Below are positions 18,127 through 27,872 of a stretch of DNA of 64,000 nucleotides, piece by piece (position 1 is the first letter of the stretch; each line of letters begins with the position of its first letter). The notes under the pieces are model-generated. The model had not been told where the DNA came from. It made no database searches and saw nothing but the letters and a program-made list of their open reading frames with translations. Source of the DNA: Accumulibacter sp. (GTDB lineage: Bacteria; Pseudomonadota; Gammaproteobacteria; Burkholderiales; Rhodocyclaceae); NCBI GenBank assembly GCA_024235715.1, contig JACKLW010000008.1, positions 124,001 to 188,000 of the forward strand. The letters run 5' to 3'. The translations under genes were made by a program, and so were the position numbers.

Positions 18127-21100
18127 TCATTGGTTCGCGGGAAGCTCGCGGAAGATCCTGTCGGCACGGCTGTACTCGTGTGTCGTCCAGCGTCCAGGTT
18201 CGGCCCGTCGCAGTCCGGGCAGCGACCAATTTATCTGCCGCACCTGTGCGGTCTGGGCGGCCGGGGTCATTTCTGCCAGCAGACCTTGTGTGGTTCGTTC
18301 CAGTGCGAGTGCAAGCTCGCGCAACTCGTCGACATAGTCGTTGAACAGGCGGTGGTAGCCCTGGACGTCATCCGGTTCCGGGTCTTGTGCTCGGGTACGC
18401 TGCCATTGAACAACGAGCGCATGCTGGCGCATGCGGCCCAGCGTGTTAGCCAGGGTTCTCGCATGGCTTTCCATGCTGCCGAGTGTTCGCACCAGTTCGT
18501 CTTGCTCGGCTTGCAGCGCTGCGTCAGCCATCGTCTCGCCCTGCTCGATCTCGATCAGTGCGAGACGTGGCACGGTGATGCCCGCGGCGTCGCCCGAGAC
18601 CGCCGCCGGACCGCCCAGAACCTGCTGCCCGGCGGCACGCAGCCGGGTCACGATCTCCCTGGCGCGGGCGGCGATTTCGGCACGAAGCGCGACATTGATT
18701 CGGCGCAGTGCCGGTTCGACCAGCAATGATGCAAGCGTGCCGAGGAGCATCTTGTCGGTAGGCAGGCTGCCGCCGAGGCGTGCAAGTGGCGCCAGATCCT
18801 GACGCAAGCCCGGGTCATCGAGCTGGCGCACATAGAGTGCGATTACCATCGAGCCCAGCTCCTTGTAGAGGGACAGGCGCGTGACCGGTACCTTGTTCCG
18901 AAGATCGCAGAGCGCGGCCGCCAGCAGGCTTTGCATTGCTGACTGATTGAGAACATGGTTGAGAAGTTGCGTCGCAACCCCGGCCGCGGCTTGCAAGGCG
19001 GCGCCGCTCATCCACGTCAGCGCGCGCCGGATCCCCTCCGAAACCACCGCTTCAAGGCCGGCCGCAAGGATGTCGCTGCCCCGTTGCACCGAAGTCAGTT
19101 GCCAGCGACGCAAGCGCCGTATGGCTTCGACGTCAGCCTCGCTCAAGCCGTCACCGGGGCTGGCCATGAAGTCACTCTGACGGTACGAGCTATCGAGTTC
19201 AGCATTGACCTGGACCAGGGCCTGGCCCACAGCATCGGCAAAAACGAGACTCATCTGCACCCCGACCTTCATGCCTTTCACAAGGGGGATATTGTCGGTG
19301 GTGGCCTCTGCGGCCTTGAGAGTCGCTTCCCTGATCGACGCGACCACGGCGCTCTGCAGGTCGGCTGGTGGTGATTGCCGCCACGATCCAATCCCGTCCG
19401 CAATGGCCTCGAGCATGGATCGTGAGCTCTGCCACAGCTGGTTGGTGGTGCTGGTGCCATCGCCCGTGTTGTTGCCCAGGCCGCTCAAGCCACGTATTTG
19501 CGTGGGAGCGACTCGGTCGCTCTGGCCATCGGCGCCGGAAGGCAATGCGCCTAGCGCTGCTTCGCGGACCGATTTTTCAAGCATGGAGCGCACGCCGCCG
19601 CCACCCATGATCGCTTCATCCGTTGCTTTTTGCTCAAAGGATTCCACGCCGGCCGCGCCGGAGCTCGAGGATCCCGGATAAGTCAGCCATTCGTCAGCCG
19701 GGTCGCCTCCAGCACCTGTGGTGCGTGTCGTGCCGGGCGGCAAGGTGTCTGTTGCTCGCCGCTGGTCCATGGATCGGCCCTGATTGATCAATGCGCCGGC
19801 GTTGGTTGGGGTACTGGCGATCCCGGGTTTGGCACTCCCGGCCAGCGCTGCTGCTGCGCCGCCGCCCGCTCCGCCCAGTGCTCCACTGGCGACCTGGGCG
19901 ATCAGCTTCATGAACTCGGTGAGCTGTGTCGCGGCCACTTGCTGCGCTTGTCCGGCGGCGCCTGTTGCCCCTGCGGCGCCTGACTGTGCGGCCTGCAAGG
20001 CGGACTGCGCGAGGGAGGCGATTTGTGCCATGCCACTCATGTCGCGGAACATATTGCCATTGGCCATGGCGGAGTAGAGGGGGGCAAGGCCGGTGGGGTC
20101 GGGCAGGGCAGCCGGATTGACGATGTTCAGCACCTGCCCCTCGAGCGCGCCTGTCCGGAGTGTCGGATCGTTCGCCTTGCCACCGGCGCTGAGCGGATTG
20201 ATTTCGGGCGGCAGGATCGGGATGGGCGAATCCTGCCAGTTCCAGAAGCGCGTGATGTCGAGTTTTTCGGCTGCATTGGAACGGCCCAGCACGGCTTCGG
20301 CAAATACCCCGCCACTGGGTAGCGGGACCATGTCTTCCTTCGGCGCCGGCTGCAGCAGCTGGTGTTTTTTCAGGAATCCCTGCCATGCCTTGTCGTCGTT
20401 ATCCGCGTAGCTGCGGAAGATCAGGTAATTGCCACTTACGGCAACCGGTATCGGGTCGATCTGCTCGATCAGCGGGCGCTTGCCCAGGCTGTAGGCCGAG
20501 AGCATCGTGGTGATCGTGGCCGCGTCCAGCGATTGCCAGATGGCGGTGCTGTAGTGCAAGGCGTTCTGGTTGAGGTGATCGACGATATCTGCTTGCGCCA
20601 GGGTGACATCGAATTCGAAGGCGACGGTCAGCGGTTCGTCCTTCTGGTAACGGATGGGCACCGGCAGCACCAGCGTCGGGGCATCGATATCGGGGCGCGA
20701 CGCCAGCCTGCTGCCGTCGGCCAGTCGGATGTCGTAGAGCAGATGAATCTGCGCGACTCCCGCTGCGGACTCCTGCCCTGCACGACGTCGCAAGGTGAAC
20801 CGAAGAAAGCGATCGACCTTTTCCTGGTTGAGACCAGTGCCTGGCGTGCCAAAGCCGCCGATTGAAAAGCCCTGCCATCCCCATACGTCGCCAACTTTGC
20901 TCTCCGGAATGGGAAAGCGCCTGCTCGATCCGTCGCGGTACTCGACGATCAGTTCGGAGAACAGCGTTTGCAGATCGCCGCCGAGGGTGTGCAGTTCGAA
21001 ACCGGCCTTGGGAATGACGACGCTCGGATCATCGGGCGAGCCGATCTCGTCTCCGAGTGCTCTGGCGGCGATGTTCAGCCAGCTGACGTTCCAGGGGCCG

Positions 21101-22644
21101 GCCTTTCCCGGAGCCGTAATGACGAAATTGTCCGCCTCGGCCCATGCCAGCGCGCGGACTCCGGCGATCAGCCCTGCTCGGGCAATCACGTTGCGATACC
21201 GGCGAATCGTCGCATGCGTGAAGGTGACCAGTTTCATCGGCAGGAACAGGCAGCGCGTCACGCGCGACAGTTCCACCAGCACCCGATAGACCTGCACCAC
21301 CTCGAAGTACTGGATGGTCAGCGCATGCATGTGGTTGTAGTTGGTGACCACGCGCGTGCTGAGTTTTTCGCTTTCCTGCTGCGAGGTCTCGGTGATGGTG
21401 GTGGCCCGGCGATTGCGCACCGAGTTTGCCGCTTGGTGCGTGCGGTCGTTGATGTTCTGCTGCATCTCGGCGTTCAGGTTGCGGTCCCCGCTGGACGAGG
21501 CCCAGCCGGTAGCCGTTGTCGTTGCCGTCGAGTTTGCCGACGAGGTGCCCGACGAGGTGCTGCCCAGTCCGATCTGTGCGCTTGCGCCCTCGCCACCCAG
21601 GATGGCCGTGCCGATGGATTCGAGCAGGCCGGGCGTCCTGAGGCCGCCGCCGATGCCGACGTGTGCCTGGCCACTGGTTTCGCCGGATTGTCTTTCGCTT
21701 GCCGTCGAAGTCGATCCGGAGAAGCCGCTCTGCGCCTCGTGGGCGACGGCGGACGTGACTTCGCTCATTGCCCGGGTGCGCGCGAGGTCGGCGGCGAGCA
21801 GTTCGGACTGGATCGTGTCGTCGTCGGCGCGGGCGCGAACGCGGCGGGTCCAGTCGACCATCGCGATGCGCGTGCTCTCACCGGGGGCGAGGGCCATGGA
21901 ATGCAGCAATTGTCCTAGCGCCAGGCCTTGCGGATACCAGCTTTGCCTGTAGGTGAGCACGGCGCCGACCGCCAGCCTGGCGGTCAATGCGGAGGCGACG
22001 ACGTCACTGATGTCGATACCCCCTGCGCTCACGATGTCCTGTAGCGCGCTCGCTGAGGGCGTCGGCAGTGCATGCGTATGCGTTACTGCCTCGCTGCTGT
22101 CAACGCCGCTTTCAGGTACGACCTGATCCAGAACGATCACGTCGTACTGGACACGTTCCGTTGCATAAAGGCGGGGAATCGGGATGAGATCGTCCGGCCG
22201 CTCCGGATCGCCGGCGATGCGGGCATTGATCCCGTAGGCCTCCTGCAGGATGGCGCTCGCATTGCGAAACGGAGGCCACTGTGCGAGTTCGCGAATGGTC
22301 GCCACTCGCAACCCGGCGGCCAGTCGCTCATCCTTGGCTGCACCTATGCCATGCAGGGCGTTGATCGGGGCAGAGGCCAGCGCGCTCGCCGTCTTGCCAC
22401 GGTAGTGGTTGTCGACCAGATCACCCGGAACGGAGCGGCTGGGGCCGCGTCCATCGGCGGCGTCCACGATACGTCGTGCAGCATCGAACAGGCCCGAGGC
22501 AGCGAGATCGAGCACGGTGGTGATCCCGAATTTCTGTAGCAGTGCGGCGATCTCATCGGATACCCCGGTCAGGGCCTGCAGCGGCAGGTTCAAGGCCGCA
22601 TCGGCGCCGATACCCGAGTAGCCATCCTTCAACAGGGTATTCAT
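18127..22644 (-). CDS. Large hypothetical protein (1505 aa) with two HhH-like repeats
   Basis: I do not recognise a named family. Near the N-terminus two similar segments (ALTGVSDEIAALLQKFGITT at about 24-43; ALHGIGAAKDERLAAGLRVA at about 98-117) look like helix-hairpin-helix repeats. A conserved-looking core follows (SWYPQGLALGQLLHSMALAPGE, then ARADDDTIQSELLAADLART, later NYNHMHALTIQYFEVVQVYR). It is interrupted by a Ser/Thr/Gly-rich segment (about 315-400). An Ala/Gly-rich linker lies near residues 880-960, and the last 400 residues are helical. There is no signal peptide or clear membrane segment. It ends 144 bases from the convergent ABC permease gene and appears monocistronic. GGAG lies about 13 bases before ATG 22644. 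Confidence 0.7.
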   Translation of the reverse strand: MNTLLKDGYSGIGADAALNLPLQALTGVSDEIAALLQKFGITTVLDLAASGLFDAARRIVDAADGRGPSRSVPGDLVDNHYRGKTASALASAPINALHGIGAAKDERLAAGLRVATIRELAQWPPFRNASAILQEAYGINARIAGDPERPDDLIPIPRLYATERVQYDVIVLDQVVPESGVDSSEAVTHTHALPTPSASALQDIVSAGGIDISDVVASALTARLAVGAVLTYRQSWYPQGLALGQLLHSMALAPGESTRIAMVDWTRRVRARADDDTIQSELLAADLARTRAMSEVTSAVAHEAQSGFSGSTSTASERQSGETSGQAHVGIGGGLRTPGLLESIGTAILGGEGASAQIGLGSTSSGTSSANSTATTTATGWASSSGDRNLNAEMQQNINDRTHQAANSVRNRRATTITETSQQESEKLSTRVVTNYNHMHALTIQYFEVVQVYRVLVELSRVTRCLFLPMKLVTFTHATIRRYRNVIARAGLIAGVRALAWAEADNFVITAPGKAGPWNVSWLNIAARALGDEIGSPDDPSVVIPKAGFELHTLGGDLQTLFSELIVEYRDGSSRRFPIPESKVGDVWGWQGFSIGGFGTPGTGLNQEKVDRFLRFTLRRRAGQESAAGVAQIHLLYDIRLADGSRLASRPDIDAPTLVLPVPIRYQKDEPLTVAFEFDVTLAQADIVDHLNQNALHYSTAIWQSLDAATITTMLSAYSLGKRPLIEQIDPIPVAVSGNYLIFRSYADNDDKAWQGFLKKHQLLQPAPKEDMVPLPSGGVFAEAVLGRSNAAEKLDITRFWNWQDSPIPILPPEINPLSAGGKANDPTLRTGALEGQVLNIVNPAALPDPTGLAPLYSAMANGNMFRDMSGMAQIASLAQSALQAAQSGAAGATGAAGQAQQVAATQLTEFMKLIAQVASGALGGAGGGAAAALAGSAKPGIASTPTNAGALINQGRSMDQRRATDTLPPGTTRTTGAGGDPADEWLTYPGSSSSGAAGVESFEQKATDEAIMGGGGVRSMLEKSVREAALGALPSGADGQSDRVAPTQIRGLSGLGNNTGDGTSTTNQLWQSSRSMLEAIADGIGSWRQSPPADLQSAVVASIREATLKAAEATTDNIPLVKGMKVGVQMSLVFADAVGQALVQVNAELDSSYRQSDFMASPGDGLSEADVEAIRRLRRWQLTSVQRGSDILAAGLEAVVSEGIRRALTWMSGAALQAAAGVATQLLNHVLNQSAMQSLLAAALCDLRNKVPVTRLSLYKELGSMVIALYVRQLDDPGLRQDLAPLARLGGSLPTDKMLLGTLASLLVEPALRRINVALRAEIAARAREIVTRLRAAGQQVLGGPAAVSGDAAGITVPRLALIEIEQGETMADAALQAEQDELVRTLGSMESHARTLANTLGRMRQHALVVQWQRTRAQDPEPDDVQGYHRLFNDYVDELRELALALERTTQGLLAEMTPAAQTAQVRQINWSLPGLRRAEPGRWTTHEYSRADRIFRELPANQ

Positions 22645-22767
22645 ATCGTCCGTTTCTCCGCAAAGGTCAGCACGCCGGGATTAAATGAATTCGGAATATC
22701 TGCGCGTTCCGCTCGCTTGTCAACGGCCAGAAAGAAGCGTCGGAAATTCGGCCAAAAATCCCGCTTT

Positions 22768-23889
22768 TCATCTCTCTTGACGGGAAATTGCGGACATCGT
22801 GCCGCCTGCTTTCCGCTTGATCGCGATCGCCAAGGGCAGCTGCTGGCTCAGCGCGTCGTGCCGTGCGGCCTTGTCCAGTGCCGCCAGACCGATGACGCTT
22901 CGGTAGAACTGCGGCAAGTCGTGATTCCGGCTGGCAAGCAATGCCTCGAACGCTGGCACAAGATCGTTGTATAGCGCCAGCGACACGAGCTTGGCGTTGT
23001 TCAGATCCGCAGCAAAGAACCTGTCATAGCCGGCGTAGCCGCCCCAGCTTGCCCTCAACTCGGCGTAGTCGCGTCGCAGCGCGGCGAACAGCTCCGCCTT
23101 GGCGGCAGTTTGCTGGTCAGGCGGGCGACCGCCGTCGTTGTCATACAGCGTGCGGAACTGCTCGCGGTAGTCCTGCAGCAGAGTGGCGACGGCCGTCTTG
23201 CGTGCGCGCTGCGCCTTGAAGGCCGTGCCTTGTTCGGGCGTGGCGTTGGCGGCCAGCCAGCGGCGCATGCCTTCATTCTCGACGGCCGTGGCGAACGACT
23301 CGTTGAACAGCGAATCGTCCTGAACGAATACCACCTGGTGCGCCAGTTCATGGAAGATGATACGTGCCGCCTCCAGCGTACCGAAGCGCAAGAACGTGTT
23401 CAGTACCGGGTCGGGGAAGTAGCCGAGGGTCGAGTAGGCGGGGACGCCGGCGACATAGGTGTCGTAACCCTCCCGACGCAGTTCCGCGGCGAAGTTCTCG
23501 GCATCCTGCTTGTCGTAGTAGCCGCGGTAGCCGACGCAGCCGACCATCAACATGCACCAGTTCTTGGCCTTCAGGGACAGTGCGGGCGCAGCGAAGACAT
23601 TCCACACCACGTAGGGGCGGCCGAGGTCGGCGTAGGCACGGTAGCTGTCGTTGTCGGGCAGCGCCAGCTCGCTGCTGGCAAAGTCGCGCATCGCCTGCAC
23701 GCTCCGCAGTTGCACCTTGAGCGCCGGGTTGCTGGCCGGGTCGCGAATGAGCTCGACGATCGGGGTGGCGGCATGCAGCACCGCGAGGTGCCCGCTGATC
23801 GCCTGCGCGTAGTAGCCGGCATTGCTGCATCCGGCCAGCAGGATGGCCAGCAGCAGCGGCAGGAGCGGATTGCCACGCCTGTTACGCAT
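22768..23889 (-). CDS. Lipoprotein metallopeptidase, putative aminopeptidase family (PF10023-like)
   Basis: The 373-residue protein begins with a lipoprotein signal (PLLPLLLAILLAGC, lipobox LAGC), so it is membrane-anchored. The zinc-binding HELAHQ motif occurs in AARIIFHELAHQVVF, with NESFATAVENEG downstream as the third-ligand region; this matches the putative aminopeptidase family of Proteobacteria. ATG 23889 is chosen because it directly precedes the lipoprotein signal; longer in-frame starts lack one. It overlaps the upstream hydrolase gene by 8 bases, suggesting an operon. Substrate unknown. Confidence 0.85.
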   Translation of the reverse strand: MRNRRGNPLLPLLLAILLAGCSNAGYYAQAISGHLAVLHAATPIVELIRDPASNPALKVQLRSVQAMRDFASSELALPDNDSYRAYADLGRPYVVWNVFAAPALSLKAKNWCMLMVGCVGYRGYYDKQDAENFAAELRREGYDTYVAGVPAYSTLGYFPDPVLNTFLRFGTLEAARIIFHELAHQVVFVQDDSLFNESFATAVENEGMRRWLAANATPEQGTAFKAQRARKTAVATLLQDYREQFRTLYDNDGGRPPDQQTAAKAELFAALRRDYAELRASWGGYAGYDRFFAADLNNAKLVSLALYNDLVPAFEALLASRNHDLPQFYRSVIGLAALDKAARHDALSQQLPLAIAIKRKAGGTMSAISRQER

Positions 23890-24568
23890 GCAGAAAGCGC
23901 CCGCTCTCCAGGAATGCCGCGATCTGCGCCGCGCACGCGCGCGAGGCGAGCATCTGCGAGTGCGCAACCGGCAGGGCGATGAAGTCGGCAGCACCGGGCA
24001 ATCGCGTCTCGGCCACTGCGACGACGCCGTCGTTGGGGCGCGGCAGGCCGGGCACGACGCAGCCAAGCCCGACGCCGCGCGTGCCGGCGAGTACGCCGAT
24101 CTCGAGGACTGGTTCCGGGAAGAGGGTCGTGGCCGGGGAGGGCGACGATCGCGGCAAGCGTGTCAGCCATTCCATGATCGAGCGGCCAAGCAGCGACGGC
24201 ATGCCCGCCACCTTCACCAGCCGCCGCGCGCAGTGACTGTCGAGGCAGGGGGTTCCGAGAAAGACCGCGCGGCGCAGGCGCGGGTCGCGTGCAGTCGCCA
24301 GGAGCTCGAGGATGATCAGGCCACCCATGCTGTGGCCGACCAGATGGATCTCCGTGGCGCTCGTTTCCGCGATGAAGCGTTGCAGGGCATGCGCGTTCTG
24401 CGACAGCGTCGAGCGCACGCTCGGGTAGCCGAAACGCCGCGTGCGGTAGCCGCGACGCTGCAGCCAGTGACTGTGCAGGCTGAAGACGGCCGCCGGCGTC
24501 CACAGGCCGTGCACCAGGATCACTGTTTCTCCGCCGTGTCGATTCGCGGGTGGTTCGCTGTGGCTCAC
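23882..24568 (-). CDS. Alpha/beta hydrolase, lipase-like
   Basis: About 228 residues. VILVHGLW supplies the oxyanion-hole region and HLVGHSMGGL the nucleophile elbow (GHSMG). A late Asp lies in RPNDGVVAVAET and the catalytic His in PVAHSQMLAS, which is the full triad of a small esterase or lipase. GTG 24568 is preferred because GGAG sits six bases upstream and the fold starts right after it. The frame stays open to 25075, so a longer N-terminus cannot be excluded. It overlaps the lipoprotein peptidase gene. Confidence 0.8.
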   Translation of the reverse strand: MSHSEPPANRHGGETVILVHGLWTPAAVFSLHSHWLQRRGYRTRRFGYPSVRSTLSQNAHALQRFIAETSATEIHLVGHSMGGLIILELLATARDPRLRRAVFLGTPCLDSHCARRLVKVAGMPSLLGRSIMEWLTRLPRSSPSPATTLFPEPVLEIGVLAGTRGVGLGCVVPGLPRPNDGVVAVAETRLPGAADFIALPVAHSQMLASRACAAQIAAFLESGRFLHA

Positions 24569-24954
24569 GCCTTGCTCCGGCGGTGCCGACGGGCTGTAAG
24601 TGGTTGCATCTGCACTTTCGAGAGCCTGGCGCCTTTGTCGTGGCGACACGCTTTGCGTCACACATTGTTCCGTGAGTTCGGTGTGGCTTTCGCTCGCTGC
24701 CTGCTGGCGCCGGTAAACGTCGGCTTCGTCGGCCACGATGCTCAAGCCTGCGGGTGGCGTCGCCCTTTCGCTTGGGACAGATGCCTTGCCGGCGACTTCC
24801 GCCAATTCTACGGCCTCGCTGGCTCCGCACGCTCCATTGGACTGTCGATTGCCGAAGTTTTCGGGCGCTTGGCGCGTGCTTCTGGAAGCGCAGCGCGGTT
24901 TTGAGTATCCTGCTCGGCACACATTGAATTCACGCGCCAGACCCGCCACCCGAA
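24569..24954. other. Divergent intergenic region between hydrolase and dipeptidase genes
   Basis: This 386-base stretch should hold the promoters of the leftward hydrolase/peptidase pair and of the rightward dipeptidase gene. The hydrolase frame is open through it, but the translation is low-complexity and unlike the family. No strong promoter boxes or hairpins stand out. Confidence 0.4.
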
Positions 24955-26472
24955 ATGAATGCCACGCCGCAAGCAAGCACGGACCCCGTCTTTTCCGGAC
25001 TCGAGCCGGCAGCCGTCTGGACGCATTTCGCCAGGCTGTGCCGCATCCCCCGGCAGTCGAAGGCGGAAGGGCCATTGCGCGAGGAGATTCGTCTGTGGGC
25101 GCTGGCCAGGGGACTGTCGGCGACGGTCGATGCGGCCGGCAATCTGCTGCTCCGCAAGCCGGCGAGCGGCGGTCTGGAAAAAGCGCCAGGGGTCATTCTG
25201 CAGGCGCACCTCGACATGGTGTGCCAGAAGGAGGCCGAAACAGTGCACGACTTCGCGCGCGATCCGATTCGACCCGTACGTCGCGACGGCTGGCTGCTCG
25301 CCGAGGGCACGACCCTCGGTGCCGACAACGGCATTGGCGTGGCACTGATCCTGGCTGCGCTCGACGATGCTTCCCTGCTGCATGGGCCGCTCGAAGCCTT
25401 GCTGACGGTCGACGAGGAAGCAGGCATGGGCGGGGCGCGCGGCCTGGAAGGCGACTTGCTGCTCGGCCGCCTGCTGCTGAACCTCGATACCGAGGAATGG
25501 GGAGAGTTCTATCTGGGTTGTGCGGGCGGACTCGACGTCAATGTCAAACGCGATGGCACGGCGGTGCCATTGCCGGCCGGTTTCGAGTGCCGACGCATCG
25601 ACCTGTACGGCCTGCGCGGTGGGCACTCCGGCATCGATATCCACGAGGAACGCGGCAATGCGATCAAGCTCCTGGTGCGCGTCTTGCGTGACCTGGAGAA
25701 GCGCTTCCCGCTGCACCTGGCGGAATTCCGCAGTGGCTCGGCACGCAATTCGCTGCCCAGGGAGGCGTCGGCAGTGGTGGCTGTGCCCGCCCGGCAGGTC
25801 GCAGCGCTGGTGGCTGGACTGGGCGCTTGGCAGTGGTTGTTGCGCGAGGAATTGCTGGGTGTCGACGAGGCGGTGAGCATCAATCTCGCGCCGGCAACTG
25901 CCCGGCGGGTGCTGTCGGCCGAGGATCAGGCGGTCTGGCTGGCGTCGCTGCATGCCGCACCGCACGGTGTGCAGCGCCGGAGCCTGCGTGTCCCTGGTGT
26001 CGTCGAGACCTCGAACAATCTCGGCATGGTCGGTATCACGCCCTACGGTGGCTGGTGCAATTTCATGGTTCGCTCGCTGCGCGAGAGTGGCAGCAGGGGC
26101 CTCGCCGACGAGATTGTCAGCCTCTTCGCACTTTCGGGAACCTCCGCCGAGATCGCCGGCTACTATCCGGGCTGGGCGCCAAATCCGGCGTCGCCGCTGC
26201 TCGGGCTGTGTCAGTCGGTCTATCGGCGGCAGTTCGGTGGCGAGTCGAGCGTGCGAGTTATCCACGCCGGCCTGGAGTGCGGCCTCATCGCCGCCGTCTA
26301 CCCGGGCCTGGACATGGTCTCCTTCGGACCGACCATCCGTGGCGCCCATGCGCCGGGCGAGCGCGTCGAGATCGTTTCGGTTGGCAAGGCCTGGCACTTG
26401 CTGAGGGCGATTCTCGCTGCCATCGGCGCGGGGGACGCAAGTGCTGCCAGCGGCGAAGTGGCGAGCCGGTGA
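24955..26472 (+). CDS. pepD: Aminoacyl-histidine dipeptidase (cytosol non-specific dipeptidase, M20C)
   Basis: A zinc-dependent dipeptidase of the PepD family (505 aa; E. coli PepD is 485) that hydrolyses a wide range of dipeptides in the cytoplasm. Metal-site motifs are present: ILQAHLDMVCQ (His/Asp), TLGADNGIGVA (bridging Asp) and TVDEEAGMGGA (catalytic Glu pair). RGGHSGIDIHEERGNAIK in the lid domain and HAGLECGLIA near the end are also family-typical. The stop overlaps the GTG of the next small gene (GTGA), suggesting coupling. Confidence 0.92.
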   Translation: MNATPQASTDPVFSGLEPAAVWTHFARLCRIPRQSKAEGPLREEIRLWALARGLSATVDAAGNLLLRKPASGGLEKAPGVILQAHLDMVCQKEAETVHDFARDPIRPVRRDGWLLAEGTTLGADNGIGVALILAALDDASLLHGPLEALLTVDEEAGMGGARGLEGDLLLGRLLLNLDTEEWGEFYLGCAGGLDVNVKRDGTAVPLPAGFECRRIDLYGLRGGHSGIDIHEERGNAIKLLVRVLRDLEKRFPLHLAEFRSGSARNSLPREASAVVAVPARQVAALVAGLGAWQWLLREELLGVDEAVSINLAPATARRVLSAEDQAVWLASLHAAPHGVQRRSLRVPGVVETSNNLGMVGITPYGGWCNFMVRSLRESGSRGLADEIVSLFALSGTSAEIAGYYPGWAPNPASPLLGLCQSVYRRQFGGESSVRVIHAGLECGLIAAVYPGLDMVSFGPTIRGAHAPGERVEIVSVGKAWHLLRAILAAIGAGDASAASGEVASR

Positions 26473-26675
26473 ATAGCGACGATCTGCCGCTGCTGCTCAC
26501 CTGGAGCATGTCCTTCAGCAAATACAAGGGCTGTCTGATCGCCGATCTGCCGGGCAGCTACCTGAACTGGTTTCCACGCCAGGGCCTCGCGCCGGGCCCT
26601 GAGTACCGAGTGGCGCTGGATTCGGATGACGTTTCACGGGGGGCCGGGAGCGCAGTCCAGGTTCGCGCCGCTTGA
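26469..26675 (+). CDS. DUF3820-like small protein with diverged or truncated C-terminus
   Basis: The 68-residue product (MNSDDLPLLLTWSMSFSKYK...) carries the DUF3820 core: (F.KYKG..IADLP..YL.WF.R.G). Family members are normally about 70-80 residues and end in a conserved helix that is not seen here; after LAPG the sequence becomes unrelated (EYRVALDSDDV). The start GTG overlaps the pepD stop (GTGA). Function of DUF3820 is unclear, although one Pseudomonas relative was described as a quorum-sensing-regulated factor. This copy may be a decayed gene whose 3' end was replaced. Confidence 0.6.
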   Translation: MNSDDLPLLLTWSMSFSKYKGCLIADLPGSYLNWFPRQGLAPGPEYRVALDSDDVSRGAGSAVQVRAA

Positions 26676-26839
26676 ACGGGTTCAAATACGTGCGTTGCCA
26701 CCGTTGGATTTCCTGGTCTTTCAAGATAGGCGGCACTTGCATTTCATGAGGCGTGCACGGTCTACCTGGTGTTGCTGGCTTTCCCCTTTTCTCGCGTTTG
26801 GCAGAACAGTTGCACGGACATGAAAGGCAGGGTAGGGGC

Positions 26840-27862
26840 ATGGGAATTCTGGCCTGGCTGTTCAGCGAGGACGACGAGGCGACCGGTTCCACGGTCGCCC
26901 CCGCGCTTATCGACCAGCGCATCGACCAGGTCGTGCGCATCGTCAATCCACGCTTGAAGCTCGTCGCCGGTTACCGCAGCAGGCTCGCCCCGGCAGTGCG
27001 GGAGGCGATACTCTACTGCCGCGAGTTCGAAGCGCAGATTCCCCCCGCTATCGAAGCCAGCGCCGCTGGCTGGGCGGAGAACCGGACCTTGCGCGCCCTG
27101 TTCGCCACCGCGCGGGACATCCCTGCGGCATTCAGCCGGAGTACGGCGGTGCAGGATTTTTTCGACAAGACGCCGGGTGCGGAGCGGGTATGGGCGACGC
27201 TACGCTTCCTCACCCGCGAGGAGACGCGCTTCGGCACGAGGTTCCACGGTGATGTCGTACAGCACGACGTGCTGCGGACGTGCGTGTCCTTCGCGGACAA
27301 GAAGGTGGTCCTTCCGAGCGGCTGCGAGCACGACGCCCGGATCGAGATGCGGCGCCGCGCCTTCAAGTTCCTGGTAACGGAGGCGCTGGAGCAGATCGCA
27401 TCATTGGACATCCAGCGCAGGGATCTCGCGGCGGAGCGCTCGATCCGGCGGACGCGGCTGATGATCTTGAAGGGCCAGCGTGGGGGACTCGAGGCGATGC
27501 TGGACGGTGGCGGCGGCGTGACAGAGAAGATCGCAGAAGCGGAGCGGAACCTCTCTGAAAACGAGCGTGCGCTGGCCGCACTCCCGAGCACCGGAAAGAC
27601 GCTCGAATACATCATCGAGCGTCTGAAGGACGTGCTCACTCACGGCTCCGATTACATCCGGATCGAGATGGTCAAGCTGCGGCTAGACCAGATGAACGTC
27701 GTGGTGCCCGAGGGATCGGGCGAAGCGCCGGTCGAGATCGTGCTGCCGAAAGTGCTCGTCAAGCGCGCCCCGGTGGTCAACCTGCTCGCCTGCAGTTTTC
27801 CCCGTGACGAGTTCGTCCGCCGTGGGAGTCTGCTCAACGAAGCGCAGCGGCTGCTGGGCTGA
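26840..27862 (+). CDS. Hypothetical protein (340 aa) with a central coiled coil
   Basis: The family is not recognised. ATG 26840 follows a GGTAGGGG sequence and gives a protein starting MGILAWLFSEDDEA. Residues about 195-270 (ALEQIASLDIQRRDLAAERS ... EKIAEAERNLSENERALAAL) look like a helical coiled coil. No signal peptide or membrane segment is seen. GC matches the chromosome. It is the last apparently native gene before the mobile-element region, and its stop is only 10 bases from an inverted-repeat end of an IS3 remnant. Confidence 0.6.
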   Translation: MGILAWLFSEDDEATGSTVAPALIDQRIDQVVRIVNPRLKLVAGYRSRLAPAVREAILYCREFEAQIPPAIEASAAGWAENRTLRALFATARDIPAAFSRSTAVQDFFDKTPGAERVWATLRFLTREETRFGTRFHGDVVQHDVLRTCVSFADKKVVLPSGCEHDARIEMRRRAFKFLVTEALEQIASLDIQRRDLAAERSIRRTRLMILKGQRGGLEAMLDGGGGVTEKIAEAERNLSENERALAALPSTGKTLEYIIERLKDVLTHGSDYIRIEMVKLRLDQMNVVVPEGSGEAPVEIVLPKVLVKRAPVVNLLACSFPRDEFVRRGSLLNEAQRLLG

Positions 27863-27872
27863 CGATCCGTAA

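Noticed and set aside
24569-25075. Long N-terminal extension of the alpha/beta hydrolase up to 25075
   Set aside because: It would overlap pepD, is low-complexity and lacks a ribosome site, while GTG 24568 has a good one and fits the fold.
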